DNA from: Bradyrhizobium hereditatis
GTDB lineage: Bacteria; Pseudomonadota; Alphaproteobacteria; Rhizobiales; Xanthobacteraceae
Reading direction: 5' to 3'
NCBI RefSeq assembly: GCF_020329435.1
Contig: NZ_JAGKJK010000024.1
Location: forward strand, 18,945-82,944
Length of the DNA stretch: 64,000 nt
Under the pieces are notes generated by a model, which saw only the letters and a list, made by a program, of their open reading frames with translations, was not told the DNA's origin and did not search any database. Shown here one piece after another: positions 50,461-59,585 of this stretch; within the stretch, counting starts at the first letter, position 1, and every line of letters starts with the position of its first letter. The position numbers and the translations under genes were made by a program.

Positions 50461-50555
50461 GAGCATGATCCGGAAAAGTGGGCACCGGTTTTCCGATGAG
50501 ATCATGCTCAAATCATAAAGATAGAGCGGGATGACGAGTCATCACGCTCTAGGCC
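50460..50555. repeat. Dispersed repeat (family E)
   Basis: GGAGCATGATCCGGAAAAGTG faces CACCGGTTTTCCGATGAG plus ATCATGCTC, and an AGAGCGGGATGACGAG / CATCACGCTCT pair follows. The first half is a repeat common in Bradyrhizobium and related genomes. Confidence 0.7.
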
Positions 50556-50571
50556 CAGAGTTTTAAGGTTC

Positions 50572-51489
50572 ATGCTCGTCCTCATTGAACAATCGCTGAA
50601 CGGGCTGCAGTTCGGCCTGCTGCTGTTCCTGCTGGCGGCCGGCTTGACGCTGGTGTTCGGCATCATGGACTTCGTCAATCTGGCGCACGGCTCGCTCTAC
50701 ATGATGGGCGCCTATTTCGCCGCCACCTTCGTCGCCTGGACCAACAGCTTTGTGCTGGGCATTCTGATGGCGTTGGGCGCCACGCTGCTGCTCGGCATTG
50801 CGCTCGAATTCATAGCACTGAGACATCTTTACGGCCGCGACCATCTCGATCAGGTGCTCGCGACCTTTGGCCTGATCCTGTTCTTCAACGACGCGGTGCG
50901 GCTGATCTGGGGCCCGGCCGGCCTGTCGCTGCCGCTGCCGGCCTGGCTGACTGTGCCGGTGCAGATCGTGCCCGGCGTGTTCTACCCGGCCTACCGGCTT
51001 TCGATCATCGTGGTCGCTCTGGCGGTCGCCGCCATGCTTTATTTCGTCGTGATGCGCACCCGCATCGGTATGCTGATCCGCGCAGGCGCCTCCAATCGCG
51101 AAATGATCGGCGCGCTCGGCATCAACATCAAGCTGCTGTTCACACTGGTGTTCGGGTTAGGGGCCGCGCTCGCCGGCCTGGCCGGGCTGATGCAGGCGCC
51201 GATTCTTACGGTGCAGATCGGCATGGGCGAGAACATCCTGATTCTCGCCTTCGTCATCATCGTGATCGGTGGCATCGGCTCGATCCGCGGTGCGTTCATG
51301 GCCGCGATCTTCGTCGGCATGATCGATACGCTCGGCCGCGCCTTCCTGCCTGATCTCCTGCGCACCGTGCTGAGCTCCGCCGCTGCTTCCACCGCCGCGC
51401 CGGCACTATCGTCCATGCTGATCTATCTCCTGATGGCCATCGTGCTGGTGGTTCGGCCGGAGGGGCTGTTTCCGGCTTCCAAGCGATGA
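50572..51489 (+). CDS. livH: LivH-type ABC transporter permease
   Basis: A 305-residue membrane permease with about eight helices. The N-terminus LIEQSLNGLQFGLLLFLLAA and the early motif GLTLVFGIMDFVNLAHGSLYMMGAY (given here in parts: GLTLVFGIMDF, NLAHGSLYMM) are LivH signatures. The cytoplasmic loop IRAGASNREMIGALGIN contacts the ATPase. It forms a channel with LivM. Its stop overlaps the livM start by 4 bases. It is the first gene of livHMGF. Confidence 0.92.
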   Translation: MLVLIEQSLNGLQFGLLLFLLAAGLTLVFGIMDFVNLAHGSLYMMGAYFAATFVAWTNSFVLGILMALGATLLLGIALEFIALRHLYGRDHLDQVLATFGLILFFNDAVRLIWGPAGLSLPLPAWLTVPVQIVPGVFYPAYRLSIIVVALAVAAMLYFVVMRTRIGMLIRAGASNREMIGALGINIKLLFTLVFGLGAALAGLAGLMQAPILTVQIGMGENILILAFVIIVIGGIGSIRGAFMAAIFVGMIDTLGRAFLPDLLRTVLSSAAASTAAPALSSMLIYLLMAIVLVVRPEGLFPASKR

Positions 51490-52433
51490 AATCTCCACTC
51501 AACGCCCGCAACCTCATCGTGGCGCTCGTCGCGCTTGGCCTCTTGTTGCTGCCGGCTTATTCGGCGGTGACCGGCAACATCTTCATCCTGACGCTGTTCA
51601 CCCGCATCGTCATCTTCGCGCTCGCCGCCGCCAGCCTCAATCTCATCATGGGCTATGGCGGCATGATGAGCTTTGGCCATGCCGCCTATCTCGGCATCGG
51701 CGGCTATGCGGTCGGCATCCTCGCCTATGAAGGCGTCGGCTCCGGCTTCATCCAGTGGCCGGTCGCGCTCATCGTCTCGGCGCTCTATGCGCTCGTCATC
51801 GGCGCGCTGTCGCTCCGAACCCGCGGCGTCTATTTCATCATGATCACGCTGGCCTTTGCGCAGATGGCCTATTACATCGCCTCGGGCCTCTCGCGCTATG
51901 GCGGCGACGACGGCCTCACCATCTACAAGCGTAGTGATTTCGGCGGCATCATCGACCTCTCGAATCGCGTGCAGTTCTATTACCTCTGCCTCGCCTGCCT
52001 GTTCGGCGGCGTCTACCTGATCTGGCGCATCGTCAACTCGCGCTTCGGCATGGTGGTGCAGGGCGTGCGCTCCAACGAGCAGCGCATGCAGGCGATCGGA
52101 TTTCACGCCAATCGTTACAAACTGGTCTGCTTCGTCATCTCGGGCACCATCTGCGGCCTCGCCGGCGCGCTGCTTGCCAACAACACCGATTTTATCAGCC
52201 CGGCGACGATGTATTGGACACGCTCGGGCGATCTCATGGTGATGGTGATCCTCGGCGGCATGGGCTCGCTGTTCGGGCCTGTGATCGGCACCATCGTGTT
52301 CCTGGTGCTGGAAGAGGTATTATCGCAATTCACCGAATACTGGGCCCTGATCATGGGCCCGCTGTTGCTGCTGATCGTGCTGTTCGCGCGCGGCGGCATC
52401 ATGGGCGTGCTCGGGAGGTTTAGCCGTGGCTAA
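51486..52433 (+). CDS. livM: LivM-type ABC transporter permease
   Basis: A 315-residue permease with about eight helices. LivM signatures are LNLIMGYGGMMSFGHAAYLG (about residues 44-63), RGVYFIMITLAFAQM (about 114-128) and the ATPase-contact loop VQGVRSNEQRMQAIGFHANR. It starts in the livH stop (ATGA overlap) and overlaps livG by 8 bases, so the four genes are translated as a coupled set. Confidence 0.92.
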   Translation: MKSPLNARNLIVALVALGLLLLPAYSAVTGNIFILTLFTRIVIFALAAASLNLIMGYGGMMSFGHAAYLGIGGYAVGILAYEGVGSGFIQWPVALIVSALYALVIGALSLRTRGVYFIMITLAFAQMAYYIASGLSRYGGDDGLTIYKRSDFGGIIDLSNRVQFYYLCLACLFGGVYLIWRIVNSRFGMVVQGVRSNEQRMQAIGFHANRYKLVCFVISGTICGLAGALLANNTDFISPATMYWTRSGDLMVMVILGGMGSLFGPVIGTIVFLVLEEVLSQFTEYWALIMGPLLLLIVLFARGGIMGVLGRFSRG

Positions 52434-53197
52434 TTCTTTGGCTGGTCCCTTGCTCCGCGTCGAGAACCTCGTCCGCAGCTTCGGCGGCATCAAGGCCACC
52501 GACAATCTCTCGCTCGACGTCATTCCGGGCGAACTGCACGCCATCATCGGCCCGAACGGCGCCGGCAAGACCACGCTGATCAGTCAGCTGACCGGGCAGC
52601 TGATGCCGAATTCCGGCTCCATTCGCTTCGCCGGCCGTGACGTCACCTGGCTGCCTTCGTATCAGCGCAGCCGGCTCGGGCTCGCGCGCTCGTTCCAGAT
52701 CACCTGCCTGCTGCCGGATTTCACCGCCGCCGACAATGTCGCGCTTGCGGCGCAAGCCCATGACGGCCACTCGTTCCGCTTCTGGGGCGCGGCGCGCAAG
52801 GAAAGGCATCTGCGCGAGGCGGCGCACGCCGCGCTGAGCCGGGTCGGGCTCGCCAAACGCGCCGATGTGCTGGTGTCGGAGCTGAGCCACGGCGAACAGC
52901 GCGAGCTCGAGCTTGCGGTCGCGCTCGCGACCAAACCGCAACTGTTGCTGCTCGACGAGCCGATGGCCGGCCTTGGCGTCACCGAATCCGCGCGGATGGT
53001 GGCGCTGCTCAAGGAACTGCGGAAGGAAGTCACCATCGTGCTGGTCGAGCACGACATGGAAGCGGTGTTTGCGCTCGCCGACCGCATCACGGTGCTGGTC
53101 TATGGCCGCGTCATCGCCTCGGGCGATCCCGACGCGATCAGGAATAATGAGGAAGTCAAGCGCGCCTATCTCGGCGAGCAGCATGCGGTGACCCGTC

Positions 53198-53205
<8 letters not shown>
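52426..53205 (+). CDS. livG: LivG-type ABC ATP-binding protein
   Basis: A 259-residue ATPase. Walker A is GPNGAGKTTL (about residues 43-52), the Q-loop region is RSFQITCLLPDFTAADN, the signature is LSHGEQRELELAVAL (with His instead of the second Gly, common in LivG), Walker B is LLLLDEPMAGL, and the switch His is in VEHDME. It starts with GTG, with GGGAGG before it, and overlaps livM by 8 bases and livF by 8. Confidence 0.92.
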
Positions 53206-53911
<706 letters not shown>

Positions 53912-53925
53912 GCAGGCTGTCTCGC

Positions 53926-54501
53926 TCATCGCGACGAGCTCCGCAACAGTCGTTTCGCTGCGGCCGCCGCGGCCGCCGCATAGCCTCGATCGCCGTGCAC
54001 CAGCATCAAGGAGATCGCGCCCTCCGAGAGCAACCAGATCTCGCGCGCGCGGCGGTGAGCATCGCGGACGCCAGCCCGCTTCAGCAAGTCGCCGAGTTGT
54101 GTTTCGAGTAACGCCTTGTGTCGGCGTGCGATTGCTCGCGCGGGATGGCCGGGTAGATCCGCGAGTTCGATGACCAGCCTGGTAAAGCCCGACCCAGCCC
54201 ACCGCGGCTTGTCCGCCCAGACCGCAAGATCGCGAAACAGGCGGTCGACAATCGCAGGGGGTGAGCCGGTCAGCTGATCGCCGAATGTCCTGAACGCGGC
54301 GAGGGCCAGTTCATTCTGGGTTTCAAGCACGAAGGCGAGTAGCTGATCCTTGCTTTGAAAATGATTGTACAGGGTCCGCTTCGTGACTTTCGTTGCTGCT
54401 GCAATTTCATCCATGCTCACGCGGCTGTACCCGCGCTGGCGAAACAGCACGTAGGCGGTGGAAAGTATGCGCTGTCTAGTCGGTTCTGCAGATCGCGCCA
54501 T
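53926..54501 (-). CDS. TetR-family transcriptional regulator
   Basis: A 191-residue TetR regulator. The HTH is canonical (YSRVSMDEIAAATKVTKRTL, then YNHFQSKDQLLA; about residues 19-50), followed by a helical ligand domain. It is divergent from the mandelate-racemase-like gene, with 125 bases between; a small symmetrical TACCGGGTA lies at 54521-54529. It probably represses that gene and perhaps itself. The liv operon at its 3' side is convergent and less likely to be its target through this promoter. Confidence 0.88.
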   Translation of the reverse strand: MARSAEPTRQRILSTAYVLFRQRGYSRVSMDEIAAATKVTKRTLYNHFQSKDQLLAFVLETQNELALAAFRTFGDQLTGSPPAIVDRLFRDLAVWADKPRWAGSGFTRLVIELADLPGHPARAIARRHKALLETQLGDLLKRAGVRDAHRRAREIWLLSEGAISLMLVHGDRGYAAAAAAAAKRLLRSSSR

Positions 54502-54626
54502 GCAGTCACCTTCTTAAATATACCGGGTAGTGAATTTACATCGGTTGAAAAACCAATTGGAATGGCGTCCGGGAATTTTTTCAGCCCGTTGCAGTCAGTA
54601 TCCATCGAGCTTCGAAGGCGATCATT

Positions 54627-55724
54627 ATGCCCGACTCATTGACGCTCAGGGAAATCAAGGCTCGTCCGGTGGTGCTGAGGCTCAAGCGGCCTGTGGTCGC
54701 GCGCATCGCCACGATATCGGAGTGGCCAATCATCCTCATCGATCTCATGACCGAGGAAGGAATCGTAGGGCGGAGCTATCTCGAGCCCTACATCGTGAAA
54801 TCGATGCGATATCTGGTTCCGGCGATTCATGATCTCAGCGAGTTGCTTAGAGGTCGAAGCGTGGCGCCTCTCGAGCTCTTCGAGGCAGCACGCAAATCTC
54901 TCCATTTCGTCGGCTATGAGGGATTGTCCATGATCGCCGCGTCCGGTCTCGACATGGCCGCGTGGGATGCGCTGGCGAAAGCCGCGAACAAGCCGCTCTG
55001 CGTGCTGTTGGGCGGAACGGTCGGCGCCGTGAAATCGTACAACAGCAACGGCCTTTGGCTGAAGGAGCCGGCCGCGGTCGCGGCTGAAGCTATCGAGTTA
55101 CGGGAGGAAGGCGGGTTCTCTGCCCTGAAGCTGCGGCTCGGCAGAAGTGATCCGCGCGATGATTTGGCCACACTTGACGCAGTTCGCAAAACAGTCGGTG
55201 ACGGCGTACATTTGATGGTTGACTACAACCAGGGCCTAAATCTCGCCGAAGCCATCGAGCGGTGTCATATGATCGATGACTATGGCCTCGGCTGGATCGA
55301 AGAACCCGTCGTCTATGACAATCTCGACGGGCATGCCCAACTGGCGGCGGAACTGAAGACACCGATCCAGATCGGCGAGAACTTCTATGGGCCCAGGGAA
55401 ATGCACAAGGCGATCCAGAAGAAGGCTTGTGACCTCGTCATGCCGGATTTCATGCGCATCGGCGGCGTGACCGGCTGGATGCGCGCGGCGGCGATTGCCG
55501 GCGCGGCGGGCATACCGATATCCACGCATCTTTATCCGGAAGTCGCTGCTCACGTCATGCGCGCAACAGAGACGGCACATTGGCTGGAATGGCAGGATTG
55601 GGCCGATCCGATTCTCGAGCGGCCCTTTGAAATAAGGAACGGCCTTTTGCGTATTCCCGACGCGCCTGGTCTTGGCCTGGAATGGAACGAGAGGACTGTT
55701 GCGGCTCACATCGCTAGTCTCTAG
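54627..55724 (+). CDS. Mandelate-racemase-like enolase-superfamily enzyme with Lys-to-Arg change
   Basis: A 365-residue enzyme that follows Pseudomonas mandelate racemase closely with a constant offset of +4. Metal ligands D199, E225 and E251, the D274/H301 dyad and the electrophilic E321 are all kept. The racemase KxK motif is K168-L-R170, so the S-face base Lys166 is arginine. Acid-base chemistry should therefore go through H301 only, which points to a dehydratase, an epimerase of a different type or a one-face proton transfer on a hydroxy acid. The divergent TetR gene is the likely regulator. Its stop overlaps that of a fossil transposase on the other strand. Confidence 0.88.
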   Translation: MPDSLTLREIKARPVVLRLKRPVVARIATISEWPIILIDLMTEEGIVGRSYLEPYIVKSMRYLVPAIHDLSELLRGRSVAPLELFEAARKSLHFVGYEGLSMIAASGLDMAAWDALAKAANKPLCVLLGGTVGAVKSYNSNGLWLKEPAAVAAEAIELREEGGFSALKLRLGRSDPRDDLATLDAVRKTVGDGVHLMVDYNQGLNLAEAIERCHMIDDYGLGWIEEPVVYDNLDGHAQLAAELKTPIQIGENFYGPREMHKAIQKKACDLVMPDFMRIGGVTGWMRAAAIAGAAGIPISTHLYPEVAAHVMRATETAHWLEWQDWADPILERPFEIRNGLLRIPDAPGLGLEWNERTVAAHIASL

Positions 55725-55897
55725 CCGCGAAAGAACCAGGCGGTAGACTCATAAGCGCGCAGCGACAGCCGTATTGAGGCGAGCTGGACCATTGCGAGCA
55801 CGCGGCGGTCGTCAACGCGCGGCACGCCCCGCGCCTTCTTGGGCAACGGCGGCTCGATCACGCGCCGCTCGAAGTCAGTCAGATCATATCGGATCAT
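55721..55897 (-). pseudogene. Fossil IS5-type transposase, internally deleted
   Basis: A 58-codon frame reading MIRYDLTDFERRVIEPPLPK, then ARGVPRVDDRRVL, joined directly to MVQLASIRLSLRAYESTAWF. The first part is the N-terminus and the second the C-terminus of an IS5-family (IS1031/IS427-like) transposase of about 260 residues; the DDE core is gone. The deletion happens to keep the frame. No clear terminal inverted repeats were found. It overlaps the stop of the enolase-family gene by a few bases. Confidence 0.75.
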
Positions 55898-55992
55898 GCC
55901 GATGTTGAATCAGAGTTCTGCGCGATGGGAACGTCGTCCGTCGGTAACCGCCCATCATTCGTCGTTTAGCCATACCAGACAAAAGCTGATGA
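55898..55992. other. Short intergenic remnant, nothing recognised
   Basis: No gene or repeat is visible. It may still contain IS-derived flank. Confidence 0.3.
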
Positions 55993-56370
55993 CTATTTTG
56001 CGGAGTAGGTCACGACTTCTATCTTATGACCGTCCGGATCGCGGACGAAGGCTCCATAGTAGTTGGCATCGTAGTCCGGCCGCAGCCCCGGCGGACCATC
56101 GTCGCTGCCACCGTGGTCTAGTGCCGTTGCGTAGAATCGATCGACCATCGAACGGTCTTCCGCGGCAAAGGCGATGTGAGTGCCATTGCCAACCGTTGCA
56201 GGTCTTCCGTCGATTGGAACCTGAACGCTGAAATGAAATGTGCCGCTTCCGTAACCCAGTCCACCCTCATCCTCGGCCATCGGCATAATGCCGACGATGG
56301 GCAAAACGGCGTCGTAGAAACGCTTCGAACGCCCAACATCATTTGTCCCTACCGAAACATGGTGGATCAC
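55993..56370 (-). CDS. VOC-superfamily (glyoxalase-like) protein
   Basis: A 125-residue single-module VOC protein. The start MIHHVSVGTNDVGRSKRFYD and the late GAFVRDPDGHKIEVVTYSAK match small glyoxalase/bleomycin-resistance-type proteins. The first histidine pair and the glutamate in KIEVV are possible metal ligands. The reaction is unknown. It is a single gene between the fossil transposase and the glutamine-synthetase-like gene, on the same strand as the latter but 145 bases from it. Confidence 0.8.
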   Translation of the reverse strand: MIHHVSVGTNDVGRSKRFYDAVLPIVGIMPMAEDEGGLGYGSGTFHFSVQVPIDGRPATVGNGTHIAFAAEDRSMVDRFYATALDHGGSDDGPPGLRPDYDANYYGAFVRDPDGHKIEVVTYSAK

Positions 56371-56515
56371 AACAGCCTCCGTTTCGACCTCGTTCGCTAA
56401 CGCCGGTTTCCGCTCTTTGCTCCCTCAAAGCCATCTTTCCGCCTTCCACAAAACTCGGGCGTTCCCGCTTTGTGGGTTCACGGCCTAGCAGTCCCTTCGA
56501 CGCTCGGCGCCTTCC

Positions 56516-57952
56516 TCAAAACATCTCAAAATACTCGCGGTGCTCCCAATCCGACACTTCGGCCTGAAAGCGCTCGATCTCCGCGTTCTTGATGTGAACG
56601 TAATAGTCCACGAACTCCGGTCCCAACGCCCCGCGGAAGAACGGGTCCTCCTGCAACGCAAATACCGCCTCTCGCAAGCTCTTCGGCAGCAGCGCCGCCT
56701 TGGTCTCGTAGGGCGTATCCGCGGACGGGCTCGGATTGAGCTTGCGGTCGACGCCGTCGAGGCCGGAGAGAATTTGCGAGGCCATGTAGAGATAGGGATT
56801 GGCCGCGGGTTCGCCGATGCGGTTTTCCAGCCGCGTCGCGGCGTCGTTGGGTCCGCCTAGCACGCGGATCATGACGCCGCGGTTGTCGCGACCCCAGATC
56901 GCGCGATCCGGCGCCAGCGAATAGGAGCGGTAACGCTTGTAGCCGTTGATGGTCGGCGTCGTGAACACGGTGGATGCGCGCGCGTGCTCCAGAAGCCCCG
57001 CGAGATAGTGCTTGGCGAACGGGCTCAGCGTCTCGCCGCCATCCTTCGCCATGAACGCATTCTCGCCGTTCGCGCGCGATACCAGCGATTGATGCAGGTG
57101 CCAGCCGGAGGCAAACACGTTGGGCAGTTTCGGTCGGCACATGAAGGTCGCGTGATAGCCGTGGCGGCGGGCGATCTGCTTCACTGCCGAGCGGAACAGC
57201 ACCATGTTGTCGGCGGGCACCAGCCCTCTTGTAGGCTGGAAGGTGAATTCGCACTGGCTGGGCCCGAACTCGACCTCGACCGATCGCAAGGGAAGGCCGA
57301 GCGCCAGCACGTCGCGGCGGATGATTTCCAGCGCCGGCTCCATCTGGTCGTAGCGCTGCTCGGTCAGGTATTGATAGCCGTGCGAGAGCAGGCTGACCGA
57401 GGGCGGCCGTCCGGGCTGGCCGGCGTCCTCCGGTGCCATATGCGCATCGTCGAGCTTGAAGAGGTGGAATTCGACCTCGAGCCCCGCGACGAAATCGTAG
57501 CCGCGCTCGCCGAGTTGATCGATCACCTTGCGATAGAGGTGGCGGGTAGCGAACGGCACGGGACGGCCGTCGTTGAAATAGAGATCGCAGAGCAGAAAGC
57601 CTGTTGCCGGCGCCCAGGGCAGCACGCGGAAGGTCGTCGGATCCGCCACCATCAAGACGTCGGCGGCGCCTTCCATCTCCTTCATGCCGAAGCCGCCGCC
57701 TGACGTGAAGACCGGAAACACCGTCTTGTGCGAGGTGTCCTTGGCGAGCATCGTGGTGGTGATGGAGCAGCCGCTTTCGATCGAGGCGATCGCTTCGCTC
57801 GCGACCAGCGTCTTGCCGCGCAGGATGCCATGCTGGTCGGGGAAAGACAGGCGGACGACTTCGAGGTTTTTCTCCTCGACGATTTTGCGCAGGCGGCTGG
57901 CCGCCTCGCGTTGTTCTCCAGACCACAGGCCGTGACGTTCGACAAAACTCAA
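56516..57952 (-). CDS. Glutamine-synthetase-like gamma-glutamyl ligase
   Basis: A 478-residue protein with the two-domain GS fold. The N-terminal beta-grasp has VVRLSFPDQHGILRGKTL (about residues 32-49). Catalytic-domain motifs are AGLEVEFHLF, EFGPSQCEFTF, SGWHLHQSL and the adenine/ammonia-side ENRIGEPAANPYLYMA. There is no adenylylation-site context of assimilatory GlnA, and relatives act on amines (PuuA, gamma-glutamylanilide synthase AtdA1). It lies downstream of a Rieske oxygenase gene (183 bases, with a repeat), both divergent from an IclR gene. I infer ligation of glutamate to an amine that the oxygenase then attacks. Confidence 0.85.
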   Translation of the reverse strand: MSFVERHGLWSGEQREAASRLRKIVEEKNLEVVRLSFPDQHGILRGKTLVASEAIASIESGCSITTTMLAKDTSHKTVFPVFTSGGGFGMKEMEGAADVLMVADPTTFRVLPWAPATGFLLCDLYFNDGRPVPFATRHLYRKVIDQLGERGYDFVAGLEVEFHLFKLDDAHMAPEDAGQPGRPPSVSLLSHGYQYLTEQRYDQMEPALEIIRRDVLALGLPLRSVEVEFGPSQCEFTFQPTRGLVPADNMVLFRSAVKQIARRHGYHATFMCRPKLPNVFASGWHLHQSLVSRANGENAFMAKDGGETLSPFAKHYLAGLLEHARASTVFTTPTINGYKRYRSYSLAPDRAIWGRDNRGVMIRVLGGPNDAATRLENRIGEPAANPYLYMASQILSGLDGVDRKLNPSPSADTPYETKAALLPKSLREAVFALQEDPFFRGALGPEFVDYYVHIKNAEIERFQAEVSDWEHREYFEMF

Positions 57953-58001
57953 CGCTCACTCCCGCGAGTCTGAATTGAAGTATTGGAATAGCGCTATTTC
58001 A

Positions 58002-58125
58002 GCCGTCATTGCGAGCCACCCGGTCGGCGCGTAGCGCCGCCGGATGACAGGCTCCGCGAAGCAATCCATAGTGCCGCAAGCGTCGAAATGGATTGGTTCG
58101 TCGCTTCGCTCCTCGCAATGACGGG
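58002..58125. repeat. Palindromic dispersed repeat (family A), long form
   Basis: Starts CCGTCATTGCGAGCCACCCG and ends CGCTTCGCTCCTCGCAATGACG, with an inner GCGTAGCGCCGCCGGATGAC. It separates the oxygenase and ligase genes. Confidence 0.8.
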
Positions 58126-58134
58126 GAGAGGACA

Positions 58135-59493
58135 TCACTCTGCTGCCGACAAATGCTGAACCTTCCCGGCAATCTCGCGCGGCACCGGTGCGGCCCACGG
58201 CGCGCCGCGGCGACGCTTCACGTCGACTTCCATCCAATAGAGCTCCCAGCCCTGGGTTGGCCCGATGCCATCCATGGTGGCGGGGCCCTGAATGCTGCGG
58301 GCAGTCGCATCATCCAGGAACAGCATCGGCTTCTCGCCGCCCGCGACCTTCTCGATTTCCTGCCGCAGCAGGCGGCGATATTGCACGATCGCCTTGTCGG
58401 ATTGGCCGAGATGCTCGTTGGTGCGGTCCTGGATCGGGCCCATCGATTCCACAGCCCATTGGTCATGGACGTTGATGTCGTTGCCCATGCCGGTATAGGT
58501 CGCAGTCGCCTGTTCGTGCGGATCGAAGCCGTAATCGTTGCTCTTGTTCTTGCGCGACTTGTAATCCGGCAATTCGTAGAGTTCGAGGCGCTGGTCGCGC
58601 ATCTTGTTCTTGTCGACCGGTGCCGTGTAGGAGGTGAAGATCGCGTACCAGTAGCAGTTCTCGTCGTCGACGGGCACGTGCCACTGCGTGATCGTCATCT
58701 CCGTGCTCATCGGGATGACGAAGCCGTGCGGGAAGAGCTGGTTGGTGACGCGCACATGCGTGCGCTCTTTGTCGATCTCACGCAGCGCGACCAGGCGCAG
58801 GCCGTATTCGGTGTGCTCGACATTGATGATCGGGTTGTCGTACTCGCGCAAAATCTTGGTCATCGGCATGTCGCTTCCGGCGGATGCGCCGCGGAACTGC
58901 TTGCCGTAGGCGGTCGAGGTATCCTCATCCTCGAAGAAGCGATGCAGGAAGGACGCGTGCGCCGGATCGATGCCGACCTCGAGGGCCTGCAGCCAGTTGC
59001 AACTGATGTGGCCCTTGAACGCAAAGGTATGGCTGTCAGGCGCGACGAAACAGTCGATCTCCGGAAACGCCGGCGGCTCGCCCTCGCCGAGGTAAGCCCA
59101 GAGGATGCCGCTCTTCTCGATCACGGGATAGGAACGCTGCCGGATGCCCTGGCACAGCTTTGAGCCCTTCGGCTCCGCCGGTGTTTCCAGGCATTGGCCT
59201 GATACATCGAACAGCCAGCCATGGAAGGCACAGCGCAGCCCGCCATGTTCCAGCCGTCCGAAAGCGAGGTCGGCGCCGCGATGCGCGCAGTGGCGGTCGA
59301 TCAGGCCGTAGCGCCCGTGCTCGTCGCGAAACAGCACGAGGTTTTCGCCGAGCAGCTTTACCGGGCGAACCGGCCGCGGCCCCTGCAACTCGTCGACCAG
59401 CGCCGCCGGCTGCCAGTACATCCGCATCAGTCTGCCGCAGGGATCCTTGCGCCCGGTGCGGGTGATCAGGTCGTTCTGCTCCTGGCTCATCAC
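58135..59493 (-). CDS. Rieske aromatic-ring-hydroxylating oxygenase, alpha subunit
   Basis: A 452-residue protein. The Rieske cluster motif is C69-x-H71 (DRHCAHRGAD) and C88-x2-H91 (LRCAFHGWLF). The catalytic mononuclear iron region is NWLQALEVGIDPAHASFLHR, with D176, H179 and H184. Length and start (ITRTGRKDPCGRLMRMYW) match the phthalate-4,5-dioxygenase/O-demethylase group, which uses a separate one-component reductase. No reductase or beta subunit is adjacent. It is the first gene after the divergent IclR promoter region, followed by the GS-like ligase. Confidence 0.9.
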   Translation of the reverse strand: MMSQEQNDLITRTGRKDPCGRLMRMYWQPAALVDELQGPRPVRPVKLLGENLVLFRDEHGRYGLIDRHCAHRGADLAFGRLEHGGLRCAFHGWLFDVSGQCLETPAEPKGSKLCQGIRQRSYPVIEKSGILWAYLGEGEPPAFPEIDCFVAPDSHTFAFKGHISCNWLQALEVGIDPAHASFLHRFFEDEDTSTAYGKQFRGASAGSDMPMTKILREYDNPIINVEHTEYGLRLVALREIDKERTHVRVTNQLFPHGFVIPMSTEMTITQWHVPVDDENCYWYAIFTSYTAPVDKNKMRDQRLELYELPDYKSRKNKSNDYGFDPHEQATATYTGMGNDINVHDQWAVESMGPIQDRTNEHLGQSDKAIVQYRRLLRQEIEKVAGGEKPMLFLDDATARSIQGPATMDGIGPTQGWELYWMEVDVKRRRGAPWAAPVPREIAGKVQHLSAAE

Positions 59494-59541
59494 GGCGATG
59501 TCCTCCGGAGATTTGTTCGCCTATTGAACTTTTGTGCGATT

Positions 59542-59555
59542 CTAGCGTAAGCTAG
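59542..59555. promoter_or_regulatory. Inverted repeat between Rieske and IclR genes
   Basis: CTAGC-GTAA-GCTAG lies in the 92-base divergent promoter region, 31 bases before the IclR start. It is a candidate IclR operator, but the arms are short. Confidence 0.4.
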
Positions 59556-59585
59556 GCGTTAGGCAAGCGGATAATGGAGGCAGCG

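Noticed and set aside
56526..57959. A second 477-codon frame on the - strand within the GS-like gene
   Set aside because: Composition is Arg/Ala/Pro-rich with no motif; the GS frame has all family motifs.
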